Source: Taenia hydatigena
Lineage: Eukaryota > Platyhelminthes > Cestoda > Cyclophyllidea > Taeniidae
Length of the DNA: 64,000 nucleotides
NCBI GenBank assembly: GCA_036345935.2
Contig: JADWOT020001520.1
Span: 1 to 64,000 of the forward strand
Direction of reading: 5' to 3'
A program made the translations under genes and the position numbers. The notes beneath the pieces were generated by a model. The model was given only the letters and a program-made list of their open reading frames with translations, did no database searches and had not been told where the DNA came from. Positions 1 through 11,200 of this stretch are shown in pieces. How positions within the stretch are numbered: position 1 is the first letter of the stretch; each line of letters starts with the position of its first letter.

Positions 1-252
1 TGGATTTATGGAAAGATTTGCATACTTCCACAAAATACTTGTGGACAATTAAATAAGGAATCAAATGCTGCACAACCTTTAAAGTATCCATTTAAGGAAA
101 AATTACGCTCAAATATCATGCAATAAATATGACAATTGAAAAGCTGCCCTTGAGCAGGCTGGCGGATTTGTTACAAATTGAAAATAGGATGGTGGCTTCT
201 GTCGTCTTCGGTGAATACGGCGCTCGTCACACAGGATGTTCTGGGGGTGCAT

Positions 253-636
253 TCAGCACGACACAGATTTACACAAGGAATGAAGATGCGGCGCGTTTCC
301 CGATTGTCTTCTTGCCTTCTGTCTTGTAGGCCTTTTAACGAATAGGTCAGAGCTAACGGATTTCAGTGGGAACATAGGGTGAACGAGACACTTCTCCCTC
401 TCTGTCCCCAGAAATTCTGACGCAACCCCCATCACGAGGTCTGCAATGGCCGCCTCATGGTCTCTCAGTGAGACTTCCTCTACCCTGTCGAATATGCTGT
501 TTACTTCGTCGAAAGTTTCGCCGCTAAACCGAATTTTGTGTTCGAATTGTAGAAAAATGGTGCATTTACCAGAATAGCCATCAGTGAAAGATGTCAGCCA
601 TAGCTGAGTGAGTCGTCGTGCTACGGACAACGCCAT
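253..636 (-). CDS. Hypothetical protein or exon, 127 codons, unknown family
   Basis: I do not recognise this protein. The minus-strand frame opens with an ATG in a good eukaryotic start context (gccATGg) and runs 127 codons. The middle part looks protein-like rather than random: an acidic, alpha-helical stretch around residues 40-75 (FDEVNSIFDRVEEV, then RDHEAAIADLVMGV) is followed by a basic C-terminal 30 residues. Local GC content is above that of the flanks. No signal peptide, membrane segment or metal motif is visible. The basic tail has a different composition and may be read-through past an exon end, although no convincing GT donor was found. It could be a first exon, a processed pseudogene or chance. 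Confidence rests only on start context, length and composition. Confidence 0.33.
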   Translation of the reverse strand: MALSVARRLTQLWLTSFTDGYSGKCTIFLQFEHKIRFSGETFDEVNSIFDRVEEVSLRDHEAAIADLVMGVASEFLGTEREKCLVHPMFPLKSVSSDLFVKRPTRQKARRQSGNAPHLHSLCKSVSC

Positions 637-1905
637 GGCAGGATCTTCGTTGCATTCGCCACTAAATCGCCACTGCCATCACTGAGTTTTTAGTGAGTGA
701 TTTTCGCATTCCGAATCTTAGACTCTACAAGCATGCTAAACATTGTGTTCGTACATAAGCGAACACAGTTCTGGGAGGTCAGCTGTGTTGGAGCTCCATT
801 TATCTTCCATTGGCATGGTGTCTAATTCTTTGTTAGTCTTTACCATTGCGCACTTGTCTAGTTTTTTGTCCACGAAAGGTAGAATGCTCTAGCCCTTTCA
901 TTTCTTTATTTTCTGCTAACTAGGTCGGGTAATTAAGGAGCAAATCATTTGTGAATAAGATAACGGTTGTAAACATAAATATAGAGGTCTGTTATTTGGC
1001 GAACAGTGCCAAGTTATTAATTCGTGCGGTGTAAGAAGGCTGGCCAGAAGCATCAACTCGTGCAGAGACAAAATAGCGCATACGAGAGTGATCAAACTGC
1101 ACTGACAGATACATGTCCGGAACCACAAGCACTGTTGTGCTTTTTTAGATTAGCTGTCGTTATAACCCTAAACAGTTGGTCTACCAACCAGCCACTCTTA
1201 CTGTGCCTGCAAATCCGTGATATTTTAGAGCCTCTGGGAAGAAGAATGCTCTCTGGTTTTTCCCTTTGGGTATAAAAGACGTGTATCTTTGGTTGCATAT
1301 CTGCCACTTTAGCAGAATAGGTATTTCTTTAATCCCCAATCATTTGGCCTTAATTTTTAGCACATTTTGCACACGACGTTGCTTTAAGATTCGTCTAAGG
1401 CTGTTGGAACGTCACAGGTCTAAGTTTGTGAAGCTAGAGCGCTACACTGGCACAAATTTCATCTAAGTGAAGGCATAACTTCAAATCAGGCATTTGAACT
1501 AACTTCAAGTGCGCCGACATGCAAGTTAGCTAGCTCAGAACGGTAGATGGATGGAATGAAGCCACTTTCTTTAATGCCTAGCCCTCGTCACTTCGTTGCG
1601 AAGAGTGACTTATTGTGGGAGTCCAAATACCAAAACGCTAGTTCCAAGGAAGTCGCGAGCACTTATTCCCTTCACATAGAGAGCAGCATTGCTAAGTCAA
1701 TTTCCTACCAACCGCTTTTTTATTTGATGGCTAGCAGTTATTTGTCAACCACTCGAGATGGCTGATTGGCATAATTATAATCTTAAATGAATCTAAATGA
1801 ATAAAAATTAGCACCGACTGCCTCACGATGAAACTCACTGATAAACAGCCATGAAGTTAGTAAGTGGTCCTTAGAGCAAATTTTGGTAGTAGTGTACACA
1901 GTTAG
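637..1905. other. Gene-free stretch
   Basis: Only short frames of less than 85 codons occur on both strands, overlapping one another with no domain signature, no tRNA fold and no obvious repeat. I see nothing supportable here. Confidence 0.6.
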
Positions 1906-2156
1906 CAAATGCTAAAGCGTTCGACACTCTCGATTCAGATTTAAGCGTATAAAACGCTATCGCATCGACTCTTCAAAATGCATACAAGAATCTAAGCTCC
2001 TGCATCGTAACACACGTGCATGGGTCGTGGTCTTCGTACAGTGCTGTCTGATGGGCCCTGTATTTCTCCCCTCGTAGTTTATGCTGCCCAGATTCAATTC
2101 GGCCTGTTAACCCGAAAACTCGAGCTACGTCCAGCTAAAATTTGCACAGAGCGCTT
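1906..2156 (+). repeat. Dispersed repeat family R1, copy 1
   Basis: This 251-bp stretch recurs in the same orientation at 7052-7303. By eye the copies differ at roughly one base in eight, with few indels, and similarity stops abruptly at both ends. Shared landmarks include gacactctcgattcagattt near the start and gctaaaatttgcacagagcg at the end. There is no long frame, no terminal inverted repeat and no A-tail, so it may be a solo LTR, a SINE body or a non-autonomous element. Flanking target-site duplications were not evident. Confidence 0.85.
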
Positions 2157-3489
2157 CCCATGCCAACACGATTAAACAAGCTTAGCATAAACTTACCCTA
2201 CCTTCAGTTGATTTGTCAATAAGTCCCAGATTCTATTGCTTAAGAAAAAATGAAAAATTTGCGTTTATGCCTAACCTATCATAAGTCATTAAAAAGGGGG
2301 AAATTGCATGAACCAACTGCCATAGGTCTTACCGTACAAAATCAAACACACAGAATGTAGAAGTGAGGGTTAAGAGAGTTGTTTTAGCATTTAATAGCTG
2401 TGTACTTAACGACAAAACCCTGATATTTATCCCCCAATACAAGTGAATTTGAATGCTTAAGAACAACAGCGGATAGAATCTGCAAGTCGCGAGTGCTGAC
2501 GTTCACTCGATGCTGGTTTCTGCTAAAGAAAGGGGCTTTCACATGCCTTAGTACAAAAGTTGCAAAGTCATGCAAATGGCAGCCACTGTTTGTGGATAAA
2601 ATCGGTGGAGCATGATAATAAAACTTGCAATTGCGCCTTTAAAATGTGTGAAACTCACATACGACAAACTGACTTAACAACGTGGGCCGCAAGTGTAAAG
2701 CAGATACTTTACTTACCAATTAGTGATTGAGTGAATTTCGTCCTTGTTAAAAACGCCTACTTAAATTTTACGATTATAAGGAAGTTAGCATCCAAAACCA
2801 GTCCCTTAATGCCTTTTCGTTGATGCATTCGATGATTTTTGCGTTCCGTTGTGTATTTCTTTAGGAAAGAATCATTGGTACTTATGCCTATCTGCCCGCC
2901 ATTTTCGCTCTCTACAACGAATACTGTTGGCTGTCGAGGTGGGCGGGCAAAGGAACATGTGTGTGAGAGGGCAAAGTGCTTAGTGTAGTGACGACACGGC
3001 GACAGACCACAATGATCACAATGCTGTAGGGCGAAATATGTGAATGTATCAGGCATTTTTGATTGCAAGAGTTGTGCTAATGAGGTGGCATGAAGACTAC
3101 GAAGGCAACCTCTTGACGCCATGGTAGATTTTCCAACTCTAGATGCATGTGCAAATCACGTCGGTGTCAGCGCGCTTTACTCTTCTCTCCCTTGTCTTTC
3201 TACTCCGCCATGCGGCCTGCAGAGCGCATTGCACTTGCATCCTGTCTGCACACTGCACTCTGTGATACCCTATGAAAAAGATGGTAGAAGGCAGAGGGGA
3301 AAGGGTGATAAAGGAGAAGTTTGCATTTGAGTACAGAAAATTATTGCGGCAAGCAGGAATACAAAATGTTTGCGACAATGTGGCTTGATCGTGGCCAGCA
3401 GAAAGTGGATTAATTGAAGATGATGTGGTTACAATGCAATGAAAAAGAGGACACATGTTGAGCACAGGCAAAGCATCGGGTGGCACAGA
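2157..3489. other. Gene-poor stretch with one Cys/His-rich minus-strand frame
   Basis: The only notable item is a 121-codon minus-strand frame at 3122-2757. It begins at ACCATGG and has a cluster of cysteines and histidines around residues 34-56 (HCDHCGLSPCRH and following). The spacing does not fit a standard zinc finger, and the last third becomes lysine-rich and AT-rich. Nothing else is supportable. Confidence 0.4.
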
Positions 3490-3765
3490 AGAGGTCGCAA
3501 AGGCTCTACCACCACAGCTACGGGAATGGTCTGAACCCGCAACATACTGAGCGAAAGCCAGACGCGCTACCCCTGCGCCAATATTGTTCTGATTTTGTTT
3601 CTTACCGCCCTTCTGGCTCTATCGGTTCATGGCTTTCGATGCTAGCACTCATCCCTAATCCTTACCGCATGGTACGCTAAACCTGCACTCATACACTCAC
3701 TCAGTGCAAGGCTGCTTTGCCTCATGTTTAGTGTGCCGGCATTTCTGATGCAGTCGAGCACCACA
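3490..3765 (-). repeat. tRNA-headed SINE-like repeat, family S1, copy 1
   Basis: On the minus strand, positions 3588-3521 form a tRNA-like head with an A-box-like stretch (TGGCGCAGGGGTAGCGCG) and a B-box-like stretch (GCGGGTTCAGACC), the two RNA polymerase III promoter elements. The sequence just upstream on the same strand (about 3765-3600) is shared with the locus at 33.9-34.1 kb. The shared parts include the segment tgtgccggcatttctgatgcag on the plus strand. Because flank and tRNA-like part occur together at both loci, they are one repeat unit. The B-box is slightly off consensus and the anticodon arm is poor, so this is a repeat, not a functional tRNA. Confidence 0.6.
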
Positions 3766-4195
3766 CCACGCTATCAGAGGCGATGCGATGCACCGCATTT
3801 GCCTTCCTCCTGTGTGGAAGTGTGTGGATTTATTCGATATAATGCTGCCGGTGGTGGCGACTATAAGAAAGCAGGAGAGTAAGGGCATTATTAAAAGGAA
3901 TGCTTGGGGATAATGTGGACGAAGCTAAAAGTGCTTGAAGTGAGTGCTTGGTTTGAGATGGTTGTGAGGTGATGGAGTTTGGGTCTCTCCTGCAGCTTGA
4001 TAAGAGGATGTAGAGGCGTGGTTACAATGCAGTGACCGAATAAAGCCAAGCACATTATTGGCGAAATTTTGCCCTTCCTATATCTCTCCTTTCCTCAATC
4101 TGCTATCTACAGCCATTTGACAACTTACAGGGGTGAAGTGGAGTAATATCTTGGCTGGCACACCGAAATCGTGGTCTTACGGTGTAGTGGCTTAC
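3766..4195. other. Gene-free stretch
   Basis: No coding or RNA signal. The string gtggttacaatgca appears here (about 4020) and also near 3427, about 95 bases beyond the tRNA-like head of the S1 repeat, which hints at further repeat-derived sequence. Confidence 0.4.
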
Positions 4196-4627
4196 TCAGG
4201 ACTTTGAATTATGCAACCCAATCATGCCCATGGTCAACCAAATATTTCCGAATATCATTATTTTGAAAAAAAGATTTTGTGTACGCTCAAATGGTAGCAG
4301 TTGAGATAAGGTAAAGTTTGCTTTTTTGCGTGACACCTTAGAGGCCTTGAGACAGGAGAGTGTTAGATTTTGATCAGCTAAATTTTCATTCACTTTGGCC
4401 AATTTGCTGTTCCCTGGCCCAAACCGGCAATGTTGCTGCATTTGAAAATCCTCCTGCATGCTGTGATCAGCAACCGGCCTATTAGGGAAGCTAGCCCACC
4501 CAGCGAAAACACAATGGTTGAAACACAATGTGACTTTGTAGCAAATATCAGGAGCTAAAAAACCCATTCTATTACCTATCCCTATTCTCATGTTCACGTT
4601 GGCCATTATAAAGTACTGCCGAGCCAT
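4196..4627 (-). CDS. Hypothetical minus-strand frame, 143 codons
   Basis: This is among the longest open frames of the window. It begins at an ATG and contains Cys and aromatic residues in the first 50 positions, a polar middle part and a hydrophobic C-terminal segment. I recognise no family. No splice border pair frames it and no similar sequence occurs elsewhere in the window. In AT-rich DNA a frame of this length is only weak evidence, so it may be chance or an old exon. Confidence 0.22.
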   Translation of the reverse strand: MARQYFIMANVNMRIGIGNRMGFLAPDICYKVTLCFNHCVFAGWASFPNRPVADHSMQEDFQMQQHCRFGPGNSKLAKVNENLADQNLTLSCLKASKVSRKKANFTLSQLLPFERTQNLFFKIMIFGNIWLTMGMIGLHNSKS

Positions 4628-5289
4628 CCATGCCAGTTGTGAGATTCCTTTGCATTTTGAGTAATGCTTAATCTCGATGTCGCTAAACTCTCAAAAATTA
4701 ACAGAATCTGGAGTTATGTGCTGTTGACACTCAAGTGAGTGGAAGAAATGATTCTCTGACCATCAAATACTTCCATAATTAGCTGCAGGAACACTAGCAA
4801 TGAGGAAGTGTTACTTTTTAGAAGTTAAAAATGAAGTGTTCGCGCTGAATGCTATACTTTCAATACACAGTGAGCCTTGACGGAGAAGCATGCGGCTTGG
4901 GCTCAATGAAAAAATTAGTAGCTAAGTATCTTACATTGGTGTAGTTTGGTTAACATTTGATATGACTTAACGTACTTCCATCTCTATCACTGGTCCTAGC
5001 AGAAGATGTGAAACTCGATTAGTGTGAGCCTGGTGGAACTGTGAAAGATGAGACCTAATCAACCTTGCAAGTGCCTTTCAAATGCAGCGAAACGAGTTAG
5101 CAAAATCAAAAATGATCTGGGCTTACATCTTGAAGCATATGCAGGCTGTTATGGTCGTCATAGCGAAGTGCCACTTTTTGTCCGTTCTACATTTTCTTGC
5201 ATGATTTGAAGTGACATTGGTGTCAGCGAACAGGAAGTACTGTGAAGAACAATGCATCAAAGTTGATCCCACCGGCCAAAAATGTGACT

Positions 5290-5890
5290 ATTCGGTAAAA
5301 GTGTTTGCCAGATATAGCTATATTGCTCGACTACCTGAAGATGGCTGACGGGAACCGAGCTAATGTGTCCCAAAAGATCGCCTTGCCCTTGTCACTACAT
5401 TCGCATTACTTTGCACTGCCTTTGACGGGGCGCATTAAGCCACTGACGGTAGTATACTTGAAACAAATTGAGTCCTTTAGGCATAAAGTGAATTGACCAA
5501 TGCTTGAATGTGGCGTTACAAACCCAACTGATAGATTATCTTGCATCCATTTTATCAAGAAGCAGAGTCGAAGGTTTTGTCATCTTGTATTAGTTCAAAG
5601 CCTTTAAGAATTGTATGACATCACGGCTGACCGCTCATGGCGGACAGTGAGCAGTTAGGAGAAAATGTAGTATCGGAACTTGCACCAGCATGGAAATCCG
5701 AAAAGATTCACACCAATTAATGGCGCCAGAATGTTAAATGTATGCGGTTTCGCTTTTTAATCCATTATCCTACCTGAGTCCTCAATAAACCTCATTCCTT
5801 TGATAGCGAATTCGCAAAATTGATTGCAGAGCTGGAAGTATTTTTGAAGCAGGGCATAATTTTTTTTCGCATTCGGTGAATATTTTTGCT
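5290..5890 (+). mobile_element. Possible Ty3/gypsy protease to RT-start relic
   Basis: Two frames in the order expected for a gypsy pol gene. At 5335-5450 a frame reads ADGNRANVSQKIALPLSL, resembling the part of retroviral-type aspartic proteases after the active site, where a flap-like segment is followed by a beta strand ending in LPxSL. At about 5795-5890 a second frame (FAKLIAELEVFLKQGII) resembles the start of gypsy reverse transcriptases, which read like EIxxLLxxGII. The active-site DTG/DSG is not visible (the matching place reads LLDYL) and stops lie between the pieces. Both similarities are short, so this could be chance. Confidence 0.25.
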
Positions 5891-7051
5891 TCCTGCTTCT
5901 TAGTTGCAGTCATTGGAGCGCTCTACCCTATCGCTAACTCCATCAGCGTGCAATTTAGCCAGCGCTTCGTCTATAAGGCAGTAAACCACAGTCTCGAGCT
6001 GACAATTATACAGTCAACACTTATTCATTTTTAATGACTAAACATTCCGCACCTATTTACACCTATACAACAAATGTCTAGGAGCTGACCGAGCCCAACA
6101 GAGCTCTATCGGCCTCCCACCAGCGATAAAAAACAATGCATTTTAATTGTGTTCCCAGCACGTAAAACCTAAAGTGATAGACCCTTAGATGGTGCGCATA
6201 ATATTAGATCCACCACCTCAACCCAACAGTCATATTGTAGGCTATTTTACGGCCTATAATCTTGACAAAAAATATATACCACATCAAAACTCCGTCCATA
6301 AAAACTCTCATCTTCATAAACTTAAGGCTAAGACAAACTTTCTTCGACTGTTGCTGCACGTACTCAAAAGAAGGAATCGGAAAATGTGACGAGGTTAGCG
6401 ATTTCAGTAGAGGAATGGGATAACTGCATCATGTTTAGATGGAATAGGGTGCAATTTGCTCATTCCATTTGATGATAAAGTGTATTTAAAACCCATTAGA
6501 TTTAACGATTGCGAGTGCATGACCATGTTCATTTTACGGCACTAGGATATTTCCTTAGGTTAATTCTCATCATCTTCCACTACGAATTCTACTTCAGAGA
6601 GTAAAACATGCTTACCAAATAAGGTAGTCCGAAACTCTCATAGTGTACAGTTAAGAGCCATCTGTCCTGCGGTTCCTAATGAATAATATAGGTGTCTTTT
6701 AATTTTTAATACAAGAAGAAGGAATGTCAGTTACTGATAAAATTGGCCGAATCGAGACTTAGAATCACGAAGAAATGCAGGTCCAGCAAGACCGCTCAAA
6801 GAGGCTTAAATTCAAAGTCCGTAGCCATAAATGGCTAAGAAGCCCATCTCTACTGATTTGGTTAATGCAATTCCAATCATATCCATGCTATGGGGACATT
6901 TGCTGTGAATGAGCGAAAACCCAAAACACGTTATTCACTTCTAAGGACAACATAAAAAGCTAAATAGATGAGAGTTTACAGATTATTATGATGATTTCGC
7001 ATTGCCAACAATCTGTTCTACTGATTGTCAGTTAGTAGTAATTATAGATAT
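5891..7051. other. Gene-free stretch
   Basis: AT-rich sequence with only short frames. No repeat, RNA or domain signal seen. Confidence 0.55.
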
Positions 7052-7303
7052 CAAATGCTAAAACGTCCGACACTCTCGATTCAGATTTAAGCGTATAACA
7101 CGCTATCGCATCCACTCTTCAAAATGCATACAAGGATCTAAGATCCTGCATTATAACACGCGTACATGGGTCGTGACCTACGTACGATGCTGTCTGGTGG
7201 GTCCTGTACTTCTTTCCTCGTATTTTATGCCGCTCAGATTCAATTCGGCCTGTTTGCCCGAAAAACCCGAGCTACGTCCAGCTAAAATTTGCACAGAGCG
7301 CTT
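7052..7303 (+). repeat. Dispersed repeat family R1, copy 2
   Basis: Second copy of the repeat at 1906-2156, same orientation, with starts about 5.15 kb apart. Similarity begins at caaatgcta and ends at gcacagagcgctt. The flanks are unrelated, so this is dispersal rather than a larger duplication. See copy 1. Confidence 0.85.
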
Positions 7304-8365
7304 ATAGTAGAAGCATCAATATCTTCCTGACCCAATTAGGAATGCTTTTATAATGCCATTTCACTGCAGTGAGGATGTCTCACTTCCGAGTTGTTGCCGT
7401 ATCCCAAAAGCGGCCAATCGGGACACTTATTGACCTGAGTGATATGTCTACCTATTTGGAGGCTTAACATTAACCGAGGAGAGGGAGTCACAAGAACATC
7501 TTGTGGCCACCATTAGCAGACATTACCACGAATTTGCAGACAATGTGTCTCATTGGTCAACAAACTGACAGCCATGTTTGGGGCTGACAAGTTTCCTTCA
7601 CGCCTTTCTTAACAACCTTTTCATGTTAAATGTTAAATCTACGAATTGAAGCAAAGCTACTTTGTGATTATAGGGAAACCAAAATTACAACTTTTAAAGC
7701 ACTTCATAGATTACCACAAAAAGCATAGAATTGGTATATTTGTATGCTCTGCATTTTCAGCCTAGAAATGCTCGATTAAGCAAACTGAGCGGAACAATGG
7801 CCTTCGGCGAATCCCATGGTTCTGCAATCAGTGATAAATTTTGAAATCTTATGGAGGCATATTTGATGCAATATTATTAGGGTTTTCTAAGGTGCTTTTT
7901 GGGACGTGTGCATTGGTTTTTTTATTCTAGGTCAAATTTATTGATTAGTTCCAACTCCATTTTCACAATCATCGTCGCCTCTCAAAGCGTTCTATTTGGA
8001 CTTTGCTGCACAAACCCTGACATGTGTGATGTAGCGGCACAGCTTGAAGTAACTCAAGCTGAGACAGCAGCAACGACAACATTTTTCCACCTCAGTACTT
8101 CAGAATCACCTATTTTAACCAGACGAGGATACACAGCCTCTAATACCAGAAGTATCTCTTATAGCCCAGGCAAGAAGCCCTTTCCTATCCCTTGCTGTAG
8201 TTTTGTCTTTTTGGTCATCCGCCTTCATGCTTTGCTTTTAGTTACCCAACCATGCATGCTTAGCTACCCTCAGTTTAAAACAAGTGATTTTGTACTTGTT
8301 TCCCTATTCTTTTGCCTCCTTTAAAATAAGCTTCTAGAGCGCTTGGCTCCCTGTGTCCTCACCAG
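7304..8365. other. Stretch upstream of the CELF-like exons
   Basis: No assigned exon. A plus-strand frame at about 8030-8170 has an Ala/Gln/Thr-rich start (AAQLEVTQAETAATTT) behind a possible acceptor (gtagcggcacag). The long linker before RRM3 of CELF proteins is also rich in these residues, so it could be a linker exon. That is inference from composition only. Confidence 0.3.
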
Positions 8366-8794
8366 CAGTGAGTGTTCATGACGTTGCTCAAGTACTTACC
8401 CATCATCCCCAACAATCCTCTCCTTGTGGGTCAATGATAGAGGACTCTGAAGGCTCCAAATTGTTCATCAATATCTCCCAAGGGCATAGTGAAATGCGCC
8501 TATTTACTCTTTTCGAGCCGTTTGGGCGAGTGTTGAGTGTAGAGATATTTGTGATCAGAGAAACAAACCAGAGCAGTGGCTTCGGTGCGCACACACATTA
8601 GATTGATTGTTTGCTAATTTCCACTTTCTCAATTAATTGCAGTGTGTTCACCCACAGGCTTGGTTAAGCGTACAAGTTCTTTGAGTGTGCAGAACGCGAT
8701 ACTTACGATGGGCGGAGAAGTTGTGAGAAGGAAAGGATTAAAAGTTCAGCTGAAGTACTCCATCAGCATACCTAATTTAAGCTCCAGGCCTTAA
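8366..8794 (+). CDS. CELF/Bruno-type RNA-binding protein, last two exons (RRM3)
   Basis: CELF/Bruno proteins bind GU-rich RNA and control splicing, translation and decay through three RRM domains; this is the third. Exon 1 (8366-8584) follows a pyrimidine-rich acceptor (ctccctgtgtcctcaccag). It carries RNP2-like KLFINIS, then LFEPFGRVLSVEIFV and ETNQSSGFG. A 73-bp GT-AG intron (8585-8657, gtgcgc...cccacag, phase 1) leads to exon 2 (8658-8794), which reads LSVQNAILTM and GLKVQLK before a stop. Joined across the intron, the spacing fits the CELF RRM3 pattern (FGFVSYDNP-SAQ-AI--MNG, LKVQLK) without gaps, and the stop lies shortly after LKVQLK, as in CELF proteins. The RNP1 core is altered (expected FGFVSY, here FGLVKR), so this is a divergent paralogue or a decaying copy. 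RRM1 and RRM2 were not found upstream. Confidence 0.72.
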
Positions 8795-11200
8795 GCACTG
8801 CCATAAGTCCTGTCGGTGTGCTTTTAAGTATTTTCCTTTTTCTCATGAAGGCCAATTTGAATTATGTATTTTAAGTGTTGACGGTGCGTAGTGGACTGCC
8901 GATTAATTTTACAGCTCACTCTCCTCAGTCCCTATCAGTTTTGCTGAATGATTCATAGCCTCAAGGGTAATTAATCCGCCGTATTAGCAGCATTCAAATC
9001 AATTTCAAATATCCATTTTGAAAACATTTATACAGGCTTTTAGTGACCCACTATGATGTTGTAGGTTTCACCTCTCAGTGTTTGCACGAGTGTAATCAGT
9101 GTCCTCACCGATGGTGTTGCCCTCAACTCCTACACCTTTGTTGTGTTGCGCGACTACCAGTTTGAATGAATTTGTGGTGAATGTACTTCACTTAGCTCTA
9201 CCAAACTGGTGTAAGCAACTTAGCTCTCCACATTGCGAGTCATGCCCTACACGGGTTTCAAATGCTCCTCTTCGCTTGCTTTGGCTGGTGCAAAGTTTCG
9301 TGCCTTTAATCGTATCGTCACAAGTATTCTCTCTCAGGACTCGAATGATCTACTTTTGATGAGCCCTTCGCTCCTTGCAGCACAATTGTTTTATATTTAT
9401 AGGGAAGTAGGGCTCCACTGTAACAACCATTATGCACATGTAAAATTTCAACATCTTTGATAAATACATATTTTACCACTCTACTGTCGTTTGATTTAAA
9501 GGAAGCACTTTGTCAATTTTCCGGGATACTAATGGTCACCTGTGTTTGAGGAAATCAATCCCAAGTGCCTTTTAAATAAGGCTCTTGGAGGATGTATTCA
9601 TACTTTTCTTTAACATAGATTTGCAAAATAAGTATGTGTGTGATCTGTTTGACGAAGAGCATGCATACTTAAAGGGAAAGTTGCGGCCTCTGAAACTTAC
9701 TCTCATTTAGCGAACGATGTGAGCATCACATGCTTGGTATCTTCTGCAGCTCTCATGCATGATATTTATAAAACATCCAATGGCTATATACGGCAGCGTA
9801 CCCTCTTGGAAGGCCATAGTAGTATATACTGTCACATATTTGCAAGTCAGTTCAGCAGTTCTCGAAATATTCGGCTGCGCAGAATAACAGAGAAAGTCTA
9901 ACATTTGACGAGGGTCACCGAACATTGTGCGATTTTTTAAGTGTAACAAAGTCGCAATTAGTAACGTTCCTCATTTCTGCCTTGTTTTTTACCATTGCAT
10001 ACAATTCGTACCATACTGGTTATCACTAGCGTTTGTCAGGAAATGGCGTCAAATTCTTGGTTGATGCCAATTTATTTGCCACATGTATAGCACTCCAATC
10101 CTTCCAAAAATTCACAGTGGGCCATGGTAGGGCGATGAATGTTATATGACCAATGTGTGGAAGCAGCGTAGCTATACGTCATTAGTCTACTATCTGATAT
10201 GTTCTCCCTAAAGATATTCATTGAATGATGACAGCGACCATCCAATAGTGACTACTAAAATTGTTGAATCCCATGCTCACCATCCACACCTGTAGCCAAT
10301 TTCATTGCATCGCACCCTATGGCGAGTCACTTTGTTCCATGCGGAGGAGGCAGCATTTCAGTGCTCAGAGTACAGTCTCACTTAGGAGAGAGATGAGCAT
10401 ATAAGGAGAAGACTGTTCAACTGCTTATTAGTGTGAGCCTGAGAGTGCATAAATGCGGATCCGTCATTTGCTTGTCTGCCATCGAGGCCAGTGATACCTA
10501 CAGTGCATGCTGCGGGTTATAATGACCCAAATTTACTTGTTTTGTATTCGCGAAATCCTAGTTTTGCTGACTTAAAATTTGCATCGATACCAACTATTTT
10601 CGTCCCACAGAGAAGTTGTTTGCGCAAGTCGAATGAGGAAGATGTTTAATGAAAGGGGCGTCCTAGAAATGTTCTTAAGATTTTTGAACCTAGTGCTAGT
10701 GACCTCGAGAGCAGCGCTTTTATTGAAACCCATCCAAATTTAACCCTTCTCACCAGACTCAGCGTCCAGTAAAAAGGGTATCTGTGCCTCTCTGCAAAAT
10801 AGGGGGATGCAATAAGCTTATAGAGATGATGATCCTTCACAGATCCACTGCTAACCAATCATCCGTGAACTTAAACCTAGCATCGCCATCGCCTTTTGAC
10901 ACACCTCATTTTGGCGGTCGGCTATAAGCTTTGGTGTTTACTAATTGGAAGCTAGCGCAATTTTGATTGTTTGGTAAAAGAACTTATTTATTTTCACCGC
11001 TATATTGTTAGGAGCATCAAAACTTAACTGCATTCTGTTGTTTTGACTGCACTTTACACTCATTGTCCAATATACTGGTCTAAAATATGCCAAATTTAAT
11101 TATGTGGGACAAGGTGTGATTTCGTTAGAACTGTTTAAACTACAAGCAGGTGACTCCACTCGAAGTAGACGAATCATTGTTAAAGAATGGAAAGACTGAG
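8795..11200. other. Gene-poor stretch after the CELF-like end
   Basis: No AATAAA signal is obvious in the first 200 bases after the stop. Two overlapping plus frames at 9099-9460 show no recognisable domain. The rest holds short frames only. Confidence 0.45.

Noticed and set aside
2040..2130. Hammerhead-like pieces (CTGATG... and ...CGAAAAC) in the R1 repeat.
   Set aside because: The core reads CTGATGG rather than CTGATGA, the second copy reads CTGGTGG, and no stem II closes at the right distance.
9085..9180. Frame with VLTDGVALNSYTF, vaguely like an LSm/Sm domain.
   Set aside because: Sm1 and Sm2 motifs do not line up and a stop follows within 25 codons.
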